A DNA stretch of 64,000 nucleotides from Diploptera punctata (taxonomy: Eukaryota > Arthropoda > Insecta > Blattodea > Blaberidae): assembly GCA_030220185.1 (NCBI GenBank), contig JASPKZ010001235.1:672501-736500 (forward strand), written 5' to 3'. Under the pieces are notes generated by a model that saw only the letters and a list, made by a program, of their open reading frames with translations, searched no databases and was not told the DNA's origin. The translations under genes were made by a program, and so were the position numbers. This document shows positions 52,645-62,861 of the stretch, one piece after another (within the stretch, counting starts at the first letter, position 1; each line of letters opens with the position of its first letter).

Positions 52645-52860
52645 AAATCTTCTTCTTCTTCTTCTTCTTTGGTATTACAATCCAAATGGTCGTTAACCTC
52701 CTCTGTGGTCTTCTTCCATCCTTCTCTATCCATCGCAAACTCCCTCAAGTTTTTTATTCCAAATGATTTCTCATCTCCTTTTATATAATACCACCATCTT
52801 GATCTTGGCCTTCCTCTTAATCTGGTTCCATTCCAAAGCTTGCCTGGGTAATCCACCTGG
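52645..52860 (-). mobile_element. LINE C-terminal fragment
   Basis: Reverse frame 52605-52856: YPGKLWNGTRLRGRPRSRWW, FAMDREGWKKTTEEVNDHLD. 3' tail is (GAA)n at 52650-52668 on this strand as TTC runs. Joined to a forward-strand piece at 52860. Confidence 0.7.
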
Positions 52861-53039
52861 GAAAGGAAAGAGAGGTCGACCTAGATTTAAATGATTGTTT
52901 ATTCAAAATGCTTTCACATCTGCTTGTACATAATTCCACCATCTTGTTCTTGGCCTTTCTCTTAATCTGGTTCCATTCCAAATCTTGTCTGGCTAATCCA
53001 TCTGGGAAAGGAAAGAGAGGTAGAACTAGATTTAAATGG
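52785..53039 (+). repeat. Duplicated LINE-LINE junction, two ~109-bp copies
   Basis: 52785-52893 and 52930-53039 share CTTAATCTGGTTCCATTCCA and GGGAAAGGAAAGAGAGGTMG, across a point where reverse-strand LINE sequence is fused to forward-strand LINE sequence (GKGKRGRTRFKWMNDIRRGM at 53000-53060). Confidence 0.75.
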
Positions 53040-53239
53040 ATGAATGATATAAGAAGAGGTATGAGGGAGATAGGTCTGCAAGAATTACAGATTGTTTCAT
53101 AGCACTCTTTTATTAACAGTCAGCTCTGTGAAAATTTATTACTCAGACTATCCAGTGACTTAACGTCACTTGCAAATTTATACAACTGCTTCACCTTACT
53201 GCAAGTGTCCAGAAAAATCAGTGCTCCTTTCATAGAGAA

Positions 53240-53795
53240 TTAGACGTATAACAATTGAAATTTAATTATGTGGGTTGTAATTTTACTATAAACACAACAA
53301 CTGAAACAGACATACATATGAAACTGTCCAAATTTCAAATGATATGCGGAACTATACATAAAACATTAAAGAATAAAACAAGAAGAGATGCTAGATTGAA
53401 GTTTTATAAAACATTGGCAGTTCCAGCATTACTTTATGGGAGTGGAACTTGGGTAATGACCAAATAATTACAAAGTAGAATACAAAGCGTAGAAATGAAC
53501 GTCCTTAGAAGAACAAAAGGCTGCACAAGAGTAGATCGGATAAAGAATGAAGATATACGAACAGAGTTAAATATATAGGCCTATCCATTGAATGAGAAAA
53601 TCGATGCAACATGTTCATCGAATGGAAGATCACAGGATACCCAAACAAATGTTAAGATATCAACCTGCAGGAAGAAGAAGACCAGGACGTCCACTCAAAA
53701 GACTTCTGGATGGTGTTTCTCTTGAGGCCGAAACAGGTCAACAAATGGCCTAAATTCGTGAATGTACTATGATGATGATGATGATGATGATGATG
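53240..53795 (+). mobile_element. LINE post-RT fragment with (ATG)n tail
   Basis: The frame 53255-53467 reads LSKFQMICGTIHKTLKNKTR and YKTLAVPALLYGSGTWVM. Later pieces read MNVLRRTKGCTRVDRIKNED and GRRRPGRPLKRL. Ends GAATGTACT plus (ATG)n at 53768-53794. A reversed 3' end of the same family lies at 63940-64000. Confidence 0.75.
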
Positions 53796-53799
53796 AATG

Positions 53800-53995
53800 A
53801 GAAAATCAGATAATATATAGAGAGAAATGGTTTACACATGTAGAAAGAATGAATGTAACAAGATTACCAAGAGCAGCATTCAACTACGAGCCAAGAGGTT
53901 CAAGGAATGTAGTAAGGCCAGTGAAAAGACGGACAGAACAACTGTGAGGCGGAACAGGCATTTTGCCTAGCCCGTGAAGTGAAGAAGAAGAAGAA
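53800..53995 (+). mobile_element. LINE-4 3' fragment with GAA tail
   Basis: Encodes KWFTHVERMNVTRLPRAAFN, EPRGSRNVVRPVKRRTEQL and ends GTGAAGAAGAAGAAGAAG. Confidence 0.7.
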
Positions 53996-53999
53996 GATA

Positions 54000-54458
54000 A
54001 CAATTGAAAGCAAGGGCGCCCATAGCTCTTTTATAAGAGGGTGGAAAATATTTTACAAGTAGATATTTTACCTAAGAGGTAGTTAACGGCCCACCATCTG
54101 ATGACTGAATGCAACATGTTCTCCAGACATTGACAAGCTATACTAGAATCTGCTATAAAGCAACATTTTAATGTACAATAATAAATATGAAAGTTAAAGT
54201 TAATAATTTTGTATTTTAAAATTGTTTTTAATATTTAAATGTAACTTAAATAAATAAGAACATCTAAATAAGTAAGTAAGTAAGTAAGTAATTAAGTAAG
54301 TAAGTAAGTAAACAATTCATTGCTAGTTATTGTTGAATAAAAATGTCTTAATAATAATAAAATAAATTTTACTACATAACGGTTTTTGTAAAGAATGCTT
54401 TTAAAATTGTTTTAAGTCATTGTTGTCAAAATTATAAATCCTTCCATTTTTATTATGC
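54000..54458. other. Unassigned; (AAGT)n at 54268-54310
   Basis: The AAGT repeat resembles the RTE-1 tail unit but no RTE-1 body precedes it. Confidence 0.4.
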
Positions 54459-54784
54459 ATCCATAGTAATTCTGCCCTAGGGCAGGTCTTTTACTGCAAT
54501 CATAGCATTTTCATGCTATGCTTTGCAGCTTTACTAGGGAATTATAGGTGTGGTAGCTTCCCGTTGCTTTCCACACCGGTGAAGGATGATGATGATAATG
54601 ATAAGGTTGATGATGATGGCCGGATGATTTTCGGGGACCGTTGGGCCCTAAGCTTCCTGAGATTTGTCTTATAGGTGAGGAAAAAGCCCGAAAAAACCTC
54701 ACCCAGGAGCCTGTCCCGACCGGTAATCGAACCCGGGCCCGTTGCGTGACAAGGAAGCACGCTAACTCGAGACTACAGCGGTGA
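54459..54784 (-). mobile_element. SINE-B copy
   Basis: Reverse copy from CCATAGTAATTCTGCCCTAG to GAGACTACAGCGGTG; box B complement of GTAATCGAACCCGGGCC. Confidence 0.85.
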
Positions 54785-54869
54785 ACTTCCTTCCCTTATA
54801 ATTGTAATAAAAACTCCTGCATAGCTTCATATTCTTAAATGAAAGTAAACTAAACTCTGATTGGATATT

Positions 54870-54935
54870 AAAACAATTAACTTAAGTTGAGGAGACGGAC
54901 CTACAAGGTAACTATATTATAGTACATTATATTAC
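54870..54935 (+). mobile_element. PLE-type block (foldback B family)
   Basis: AACTTAAGTTGAGGAGACGG and ACCTACAAGGT match the block downstream of the hammerhead-like core in foldback B. No core remains. Confidence 0.55.
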
Positions 54936-55142
54936 TGTGAATTATCTTTCCGATTTAACAAATAGAATTAAACCTTATATTTAAAGAACTATTAACCAAT
55001 AACATTTTAAGAAATAACATCTGTGATGTATTAATGTTCTTTAAAATTATAATTGAATAAAACTATTCATTCTGCATACAAGTTTCATCAAGGATAGAAG
55101 CAATAGAGCTCTCCTGATAAAATGTAATATTTAATCTCTTCT

Positions 55143-55440
55143 CTTGCAAGCCCATGTTTCCTTGGGCGCTCTCCCCTACAGGGAATAATTTGAACCATAC
55201 TAATTTAGTTACACTTGTTTTCTTATAGATGTCACTTGAGTGGTCCGTGGTCAGCGTTCCGCCTCATACTGATATCTAGGAAACCAAGGTAGTACTAAGA
55301 CGGGAAAATTATGTAAATTTTGCTTAGAGGCCTTTCATTCAGGCTTAAGGATATTTTACAAGCCTGAAAATCTTCAGACTCGGGACCCACGGCTTAAAGT
55401 TCCTCCCGGAGGACTTGCTCCTTGGATTTTTCCATCCTAA
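55143..55440 (-). mobile_element. SINE-A copy without head
   Basis: Reverse copy of 6890-7205, ending GGATTTTTCCATCCTA; the tRNA head is missing. Confidence 0.75.
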
Positions 55441-56055
55441 AAATGTAATATTTAATACAAGAAGAATAATTGATTTAAGAAAAGGATAGAATTTATATTC
55501 AAATAAAGGTGAAGAATAATACCACCTGCATTTACTTAATCTGCTGGGAACTTAAGAAGTGAATACATTTGTAATTATTTCTACAAGAAACATTTTTTTT
55601 GTGGTTTTCAAAGTGTTTTCCCAACCTCCTGTGTATTAACTTTCGACCCTAAGAAGATAATCCGGCTCTACCGAAAATGTTACCACCACATTGGGCATGA
55701 AGAGAACTACTTCTCCAGCTAGTACCTAACTAACTGGCACTATCGAACCCGTAGGTTTCTACGGGTCGATAGTGTCATTGAATTAGTTAACTAGTTATTT
55801 TACAGTATTGGGAACCTACTTCAGGGCCTAAATAAATATTTTTAGACGCTAAAAAACCTGTGTCTAGTATTAGAGAGGGCACGCCACTGAACAATGACGT
55901 AATGGGCGAGGTGATGTTAATGCTGACATTTGGATTCTGTTTAATAATGAAACAATGTTACAGCGAACTCCCAGACAGATATGAGCAATGTTCTTATAGC
56001 TTCGGGAAATCCCTCACAGAATTCTCTTGTATTGACTGTGGTATTTCCATCATCT
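55441..56055. other. Unassigned; short inverted RTE-1 ends at 55728-55790
   Basis: CTGGCACTATCGAACCCGTA followed shortly by CTACGGGTCGATAGTGTCAT is a pair of RTE-1 3' ends head to head. No gene otherwise. Confidence 0.5.
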
Positions 56056-57190
56056 AATCAAATCTTCTTTCTTCTTCTTCGGCTTTCCCCCACTTATAGG
56101 TTTGCCGTCTTCAGTTTCCACTTATCTCTATCATTCCAATCTCCCTCTTCCAAATTCCTATCATCCATTATAGTATAGGTTTTCCATTTCCATTTTGATC
56201 TGCTAATCAAATCTCATTTTTTTATTTAGGAATATTCCACAATGCAGTGTTTCCACCTTCAACCCAAAGTGATTTGTCGCCCGAGTTTCCTGTGTAAAGC
56301 AGCTTCTTGCCTCAAATCTCTATCTTCCATACTTCCCTTCACTCCATCCATCCATCGTTCTCTAGGCCTGCCTCTTCCACTTCTTCCATTAGCTTTCCAA
56401 TTAAGGATCTTCTTTCGTAGTTTCTCTTCTTCCATTCTTATGAGGTGTCCATACCAGTTCAAATTTTTTCTTCTATTTTTCCTAATTTTTTTTTTCAACT
56501 TGCATAATTTACCTTATTGTGCTGTTTCTGACCTTATCCCTTCTTCAAATTTTTGTCGATCGCCTCCAAAAATCAATTTCTACTGCTAACAGCTTGTTGG
56601 CTTGTTTTCTACTTACTGTCCAGGTTTCGGACCCATATAATAAAGTGCTTTGTAACAGAACTTGAAATATAGTTTTCTTCTCTCTGTATATTATATTTCT
56701 ATTCCAAAGCACTGAGTTCAACATACCAATGATTCTTCTTCCATCAGTTATTCTTCTTTCAATTTCTGTAGTTAAATTCTCTCTTTTATCTAAAATAGAT
56801 CCTAAATATTTAAATTTTTTAACATTACGTATTCTTCCTGAATTACATTTTAGCGCATCTGTTGTATCCAATGAAAGATATTCTGTTTTATTATAATTTA
56901 TCTGTAATGCCCATTTTTTGTATTCTATCTCTAATTTCCTTAACATGAAAGATGCATCATCTGGATCCTGAGAAATCACCACCTGATCATCTGCGAATAG
57001 TAAATGGTGGAGGTAATAATTATCTTCTATTTGAATTCCCATATATTTGCAGCGTCTTGACCAATTCTTAGTACAATTATCAATATATATTTTGAACAAC
57101 GTTGGTGATAAGCAACATCCTTGTAGTAGACCTTTTGATGTTTGGAATTTTTTCTGAAAGTCTGTTTCCCATCTTAATTTGTCATTTGTT
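56056..57190 (-). mobile_element. LINE-6, 5'-truncated copy
   Basis: Reverse-strand LINE starting in the RT domain (FQTSKGLLQGCCLSPTLFKI at about 57080-57140). Frames 56545-57099 and 56259-56498 follow in order. Same family as 61666-62165. Confidence 0.8.
56545..57099 (-). pseudogene. LINE-6 reverse transcriptase, palm to thumb
   Basis: 184 codons. LLFADDQVVISQDPDDASFM holds the FADD catalytic box. Then INYNKTEYLSLDT, VKKFKYLGSILDKRENLTTE, LLQSTLLYGSETWTVSRKQA. The adjoining frame 56259-56498 (NWYGHLIRMEEEKLRKKILN, GRGRPRERWMDGVKGSM) is the C-terminus, out of frame. Catalytic boxes before FADD are partly present upstream (GLLQGCCLSPTLF). Endonuclease missing. Dead by frameshift. Confidence 0.8.
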
Positions 57191-57719
57191 CTCTGAGTAT
57201 AATGATCTTATGTCTCTTTGAAATGTCATTATTTCAATTTGTTCTTACGAAAAAATATTTGAATCACAACAATAAATGGATTTGGCTGTTAAGAGGGGCA
57301 AAAGGTAGCTCATATTTAAAAATTAAATTTACAATTTTAATTACTTACAATGTGAAAATTAAGATATTTCCTCTTGTTCCGTAGGTATCTTATATAAAGG
57401 GTTAGACTGCATTTAATTATAGTTTGAAATATCAGGTAAACATACTTTTCTACTTTTTTTAATCTCCCATCGCCTTCATAGAAAATCTCAACTGTCAGGT
57501 AATGTCAGGTAAATAAAATAAGATATATGTTTTGATTAGGAATTACTTCACAATCGATTCACCTCAAAATAAGCAGTTTCGTTAATACAGTTCTCTCAAA
57601 ATATTTTAAATAATAATATAGTACCTTTTTCATCCGTCTTCCTCAATTATATTTGATTTCTATTAAAAAAATCTTCTTTAAATTATTAAATCATGAAGCC
57701 CTATCAAAACATGTTTGAT

Positions 57720-58240
57720 CTTCGGCATACTAATTGGTACTGATGTTGGCGTATAATTTATATAATGGGTTTAGGTCTGTGGGTGTGTTCTCGTTTAGAA
57801 TGTTTATATTCTTTGCTTGTCTTAAAATTTCCATGTTTTTTAGGATGCTAATTTTGTTGTTGTTACTCTCTTTATGAAAGATTATTAATTATATCTTCGA
57901 TTTTGTTAAACTGATGACCCGTTTCTATTATGTGTTTTGCCAAACTTGATTTTTCTTCATTATTAATAAAATTGATAGAATTTCTTTGTATCTTGTGTTA
58001 ACATTTCTTGTTGTTTTTTCGATGAAAAATTTGTCTCAATTATTACATTTTTGTTTACAAACCTTTATTTGTATATTTCTCAGTTTCTTCTATTTCATTT
58101 GAAATGATGTTAAGTTTAAAGTTAGTTTTAAAGGCGATTTTTTATGTTTTTGTCGTGTTTTTTATTCGATTAGCTGATTTAACTGTTTCGTTTCCTGTAT
58201 AAGCGGGTTTAATCCAATTTTCAGTATTTATATTATCTTA
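57720..58240 (-). pseudogene. PLE endonuclease (GIY-YIG type) with RT C-terminal end
   Basis: Penelope-like elements encode a telomerase-like RT joined to a GIY-YIG nuclease. On the reverse strand I read NWIKPAYTGNETVKSANRIK, then IAFKTNFKLNIISNEIEE, and the core VCKQKCNN-stop-DKFFIEKTTRNVNTRYKE, where the stop stands at the expected third cysteine and FIEKT at the expected YIGQT. After a frameshift: NNEEKSSLAKHIIETGHQFN and KIEDIINNLS. The C-x3-C-x2-C, R-x3-R-Y-x-E and H...H pattern fits the zinc-bearing PLE nuclease. Stops, frameshifts and loss of the catalytic glycine show it is dead. The 58251-58593 SINE separates it from more RT sequence. Confidence 0.7.
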
Positions 58241-58250
58241 TTTTCCAATT

Positions 58251-58593
58251 AGTCCACCGCTGTGGTCTCGAGGTAGCGTGCTGCGTTGTCACGCAGCGGG
58301 CCCGGGTTCGATCCCCGGTCGGCGCAGTTTTTCTGCGTGAGGTTTTTATCGGGGGTTTTCCTCACCTGTAAGACAAATGCCATGAAAACTTTAAGGCCCA
58401 AATGGTCCCCGAAATCATATGACCACCATCATCATCATCATCCTTATCATTATCATCATCATCCTTCACCGGTGTGGAAAGCAACGGGAAGCTACCACAC
58501 CTACAATTCCCTAGTAAAGCTGCAAGCATAGCATGAAAATGCTATGATTGCAGTGAAAGACCTGCCCTCGGGCAGAATTACTATGGATGGATC
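58251..58593 (+). mobile_element. SINE-B, complete copy
   Basis: Head CCACCGCTGTGGTCTCGAGG, box B GGGTTCGATCCCCGG, end CTGCCCTCGGGCAGAATTAC plus TATGGATGGATC. An exact 11-bp duplication ATTTTCCAATT (58240-58250 and 58594-58604) shows insertion into the PLE relic. Confidence 0.9.
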
Positions 58594-58762
58594 ATTTTCC
58601 AATTTTGTTATATTTGTTTATATGTTCCTTCTTTTTTGTTTCCTGACCAGTTTGTTAATAATTTTTTTGTAACTGTATTTTACTGCCAAAATGTTTATAT
58701 AATTTAATTATTTGTTATAGTTTGTTATATTTAATGGTAACTTTAACATTTTATTTATTTGC

Positions 58763-59402
58763 ATGACTATTTAACTCATGCCCCAAATTACCAATTTCGT
58801 TTCAATGATTTTGTTTAACAACCAATGACAGTCTTGTTTCTCCTCGATACTTATCGAATTATGTTTACTAAAATAAAGAAAGCTCCTCCTTTTTTAATAT
58901 TCTAAATAGGTCATAGCATTATTTTGCAATGACTGACTCTCCAACAAATACGTTGAATATAGCAAATAATGAACAGATTCCTTCGAAGTACACATTTGGT
59001 AAATGTGTGTTCAATAATTGTGTTTTTAAATAATGATTTTACTGAGTTGTTTCCTAAAAAAATAATTAATAACCTATAATGTTGGTTATGATATACAGTT
59101 TGATATGTTTCATTTTTCTCCACTAGAGTGCATTCTTATAATATTGTGATTCTATTTGGTAATAAATAATATGATCAAATTGCAGTGGATGAAGAAATGA
59201 AACCTAATGAAACATTTCTAATTTGTTTCTAAATATTGCCGTTAACATTTAATATATAAATATTTTAAAATAACTATATTTAAATAATTATTTGTGAGTA
59301 AACAGCTTAATTTTATTCCTTGAATAGTCCTAACAAATACCACTCTTGATTTCCAAATCTTCTAGATAAATTGGAAATCACTCGTGACATTACTTATGAT
59401 AA
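58763..59402 (-). repeat. Repeat R, copy 3
   Basis: Reverse copy from GACTATTTAACTCATGCCCC to CACTCGTGACATTACTTATG, with the end hairpin at about 59337-59395. Confidence 0.65.
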
Positions 59403-59489
59403 AGGTACTCATTTTCTGCTGTCTTGATTTTTTGTTTATAGCTATTGTATTGCTGGTTGGTTTTCTGCATATTATGCTTATGATATGTC

Positions 59490-59625
59490 TAACAAGATGA
59501 AATATGTTTTTGAAAGGCTTTCGTTATTTAATAATTTAACGAAGTTTTTTTTATGAAAATCAATTCTAATTGAGGGAGACGATAAAAAAGGTACTATATT
59601 ATTATTTAAATCATTTTAATACATG
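59490..59625 (+). mobile_element. PLE 3' terminal sequence, second copy
   Basis: GAAAGGCTTTCGTTATTTAA, then ATTGAGGGAGACGATAAAAA and AGGTACTATATTATTATTTA match the reverse strand of 57600-57725. Upstream AGATGAAATATGTTTTTGAAAGG is a hammerhead-like remnant. No coding part. Confidence 0.65.
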
Positions 59626-59780
59626 ACCTCATCATCATAGATGGCACTACAGCCCATTTTGAGCTCTGACAAGATCTTTCTCCATTCACCCTCTCAAAAC
59701 ACCTTTCTTCTCGATCCGTTTACTCCAAGCTTCTTAACATCTCAATCTATTCATCTAACCATATCAACTTCATTGTTATA

Positions 59781-59887
59781 TTAATTAAATAAAAATAAAA
59801 CGTAGTTTTATTTGATTTTCATATTTATATTTATTTAATTAATAAATATGGATTTTCATCTAGTAAACACCAACTCAATTGATTATT
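59781..59887 (+). mobile_element. Short (middle-deleted) version of foldback G
   Basis: Begins TTAATTAAATAAAAATAAAA and ends GTAAACACCAACTCAATTG like foldback G, but lacks the palindrome centre and the hammerhead-like core. 10-bp duplication CAYTGTTATA at 59771-59780 and 59888-59897. Confidence 0.75.
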
Positions 59888-59964
59888 CACTGTTATAGTT
59901 CTCCTACTTCTTCCCTTGGTTCCTTTGATTAGCTTTGGTTTTTAAGTAGTGTCTTCTTCTTCTT

Positions 59965-60370
59965 CTTAAACCTAATTTGTAGGATTTTCATCCTGTTTAT
60001 TTTCAAAATCACTCCTCGGAGGAAGACGTATTGGATGTGCATCCACTGTCTATCCATCTCTTGGCTGGTCTTCCTCTTGTTCTTCTCCCGTCCATTGGTC
60101 TATCTTCTTTAGCTCTTTTTGCAAGTCGGTTTTCTTCCATTCTTTCTATATGACCTTTCCAATATTTCCGTCTATCTATAATAAATTTGGTTTTGTCTTG
60201 AATATGGCATTTGTCTCTAATTTCTGTATTGTGTATCTTATCAAATAATGTTTTCCCCTGAATAATTCTTAAGATCTTAATTTCACATGTGCTTATTATT
60301 TGTTTACTTTTTGTTGTATCAGCCCCAGTTTCTGCTCCATCTAAGTTGTGTACGTTTTTAATAGGATTGT
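59965..60370 (-). mobile_element. LINE C-terminal fragment
   Basis: The reverse strand encodes AETGADTTKSKQ-like and KILRIIQGKTLF, then IDRRKYWKGHIERMEENRLA and GRRTRGRPAKRWID-like. Order and spacing match a LINE C-terminus. Frame breaks present. Confidence 0.6.
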
Positions 60371-60581
60371 CTTTGTGAGAATTTTTAAGGGATGAATGAA
60401 AGTATAAAATTTGAAGTTGAAATACAATAGTTCAGGTGGTCAGTAGTTGGTGGTTAAAAGTAACGTGATATTTTATGAGGGTTCAATAGTTTCTCGCGGA
60501 ACTAAAGTGCTTTGCAAAATGGAAAGTTTTTAGAAAGTAAAAGTAGATAGGTCTAATGTTTTTAAAAGAAGATAAAATTGA

Positions 60582-60999
60582 TTAATTAAATAAAAATAAA
60601 ACTTAGTTTTATTTTATTTTCATATTTATTAAGATATAATTCAGTGACAGCTGTTTCGGTGCACTGTACCTTCTTCAGACATGTTAACAAATTATGAATT
60701 GTGTTATTATAGTAGGCTACATATCAACTGATATAAGCAACAATACAACAATAATTTATTTAAAAATTTTAATACGGTAAGTTATTGTTGTATTGTTGCT
60801 TAGATTAGTTGATATATACTATAATAACACAATTCATAATTTGTTAACATGTCTGAAGAAGGTACAGTGTAGCGAAACAGCTGTCACTGAATTATATCTT
60901 AATAAATATGAAAATCAATTAAAACTAAGTTTTATTTTTTTTATTTAAATAATAAATATGGATTTTCATCAAGTAAACACCAACTCAATTGATTAAATG
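60582..60999 (+). mobile_element. Foldback element G (PLE-type)
   Basis: Arms of about 170 bp around an ~8-bp spacer near 60772, with a 45-bp right tail ATGGATTTTCATCAAGTAAA. A 7-bp duplication AAATTGA (60575-60581 and 61000-61006) shows insertion into repeat Q. Both arms hold a hammerhead-like core. Confidence 0.85.
60845..60890 (+). ncRNA. Hammerhead-like motif, foldback G
   Basis: CTGAAGA (60853-60859), extra A, stem II region GGTACAGTG (left arm shows the better partner GCACC), GAAA, then the 8-base palindrome ACAGCTGT, C, and ACTG. AC can pair with GT before the core. The inverted motif lies in the left arm at about 60655-60695. Confidence 0.5.
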
Positions 61000-61281
61000 A
61001 AATTGAGACTAGACTCTATGGATTCTTGAACTATACGAATTGTATAAGATATAGTCAAAATAAGGTAATGTTGAAAAAATCCATTAAGACCTAAAAACAA
61101 GGCTAAAAAAGACCATTAACCCAAAAAATGTCGAAAAAGGACAAAAGATGGATAAAACCCAACATTTTCTGGCCTACATTGACCCAAAATGTATATACTT
61201 ATGTATATTATGTTGGGCCTTGTCTTCAGACATAAATTAAAAAAAAAGGGGGGGGGGCTTGTCCTCAACTTCCGAGCCCTT

Positions 61282-61557
61282 TTCATAACTCAAGGGAGAA
61301 GGGAGTTGTTCCACGTGTGAATATCGTTTAAATTTAAGCCTACATTCTGATCTATAATTACAGTTGAGTTTTTTTATAATTATTCATTAGAATTCTCCTC
61401 GCACTCTTGTCAGGGGGGGGGGGGACGGTAGACCAATGATCTCCTATTACCCGATGTTTCAATGTATCCGCCCTTTTCCTTCTTCCTTTTGGCCTGCCTC
61501 AGGTTCTTGGGGTTGTAGATACCTTGTTTTCTCGATACGTGGCCGTCCATATGTAGT
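61282..61557. other. Unassigned; G-run at 61414-61423
   Basis: No gene or repeat recognised. Confidence 0.4.
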
Positions 61558-61662
61558 TCATCCATCCACCCATGGTAATTCTGTCCGAGGGCAGGTCGTT
61601 CACTGCAATCATAGCATTTTCATGCTATGCTTTGCAGCTTTACTCGGCAATTGTAGGTGTGA
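61558..61662 (-). mobile_element. SINE-B 3' half
   Basis: CATGGTAATTCTGTCCGAGG to TTGTAGGTGTGATG. The head is missing; it abuts LINE-6. Confidence 0.75.
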
Positions 61663-61665
61663 TGT

Positions 61666-62165
61666 ATAAAGTTTTGTTGTTTGAAATAGGAATTCTCATG
61701 CTTGAACATTTTCTCCTCCAATTCTTTAATATTTCATGTACATACATTTTAAACAGAGTCGGTGATAGACAACAACCTTGACGAAGACCTTTATTTATCG
61801 TAAAACCATGTGAAAATGTATTATCAATTTTAATTTTAGATATGCAATTGTCATATACATTTTGTATAGCTTTAATTATTATATTCTTAATTCCCATACG
61901 TCTTAAATCAATCCATAGTTTCTCTATAGGGACATTGTCGTATGCTTTCTCAAGATCTACAAATAGTAGGTGCAAAGGTTGTCCATATTGTATTTTCTTT
62001 TTTATTACCTGAGTAATGCAAAATAAATTGTCGGTTGTGGAACGACCTGCTCTAAATCCTGACTGTTCCTCTAATTCCATATCGCTATAGTTTTTTCCAA
62101 ATAATATTTTAGTATACGTCCATAGAGTCTATTCATAGTAATTGTTACTGTCATAGCTCTATAAT
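61666..62165 (-). mobile_element. LINE-6 reverse transcriptase fragment
   Basis: The reverse frame 61640-62080 reads EEQSGFRAGRSTTDNLFCIT, LLFVDLEKAYDNVPIEKLW (catalytic D of box A) and INKGLRQGCCLSPTLFKMYV. It ends before the FADD box, where the SINE-B half begins. It covers the RT part missing from 56056-57190. Reading is otherwise open. Confidence 0.8.
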
Positions 62166-62860
62166 TGTATTAATCTGTTTTGGAATGCAAACCTGAGGCA
62201 AACTAGACATAAAACCTCCTGGAGTCAGGGTATATATTTAGGCCTATACATGAAGGAGAAACATGTACAACCAAGAGATTGGATGGACCGACAGAATTGG
62301 CTATTGGGAATCGGACGAAGTCAAAGACCGATGATCTATATATCTATAAATTAATTTGCTCGTTCTAAAATTTCATCGTTCAATGATACCATATATAATT
62401 CACCTCCTTCAAATCTTGGTCAATGTTATTTTTCACCTCGTATTTAGCCTCCATTTGGTACCTATAAGAATAAAAAAATACTTTTCATGGACACAGTACA
62501 AACTCAATAGCTGGCTCTGCGTAATTCGGATTTATTGATATCAATGTTAATTTGAGGAATTGCATCATGCTAATTGATTTAAAAAGATGATCAGTCAAAC
62601 CTATGATTAAGCGCAAGTCATCAGATGAAAACGTTATTCTAAGAAGGACGTGTATTAACGTCAGCATCAAAACTGATTTTCTGATTCTCTCATTTCTTAG
62701 AAGAGTCTCTTCTATCGTGGGAATATTTAACAGCTATTGCCTTCAAGTACTTTGGAAATTACATTAAAAATGAAAGCTTTCTTTCGCTCGTATTTTTTAA
62801 GAAGGGAGTTTAGAATACGCCATCTACATTTAACATTAAATGAAGTAAATTTTGAAGAGT
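62166..62860. other. Unassigned
   Basis: AT-rich, no gene seen. Confidence 0.4.
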
Positions 62861-62861
62861 G

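Larger units (their letters stand above)
57600..58790 (-). mobile_element. Degenerate Penelope-like element, split by SINE-B
   Basis: Reverse-strand relic. The end of the RT and a GIY-YIG endonuclease are recognisable (separate entry). The 3' part carries a hammerhead-like remnant (57694-57730) and the block TTGAGGAAGACGGATGAAAA (57622-57645), shared with the foldbacks. SINE-B (58251-58593) interrupts it. The upstream border is unclear, about 58700-58790. Confidence 0.7.
60470..61281. mobile_element. Repeat Q, copy 2, split by foldback G
   Basis: AGTTTCTCGCGGAACTAAAG, TGAGACTAGACTCTATGG and GGCCTACATTGACCCAAAAT align with 49673-49930. Ends TCCTCAACTTCCGAGCCC at 61263-61280. The left end is lost. 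Confidence 0.7.
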
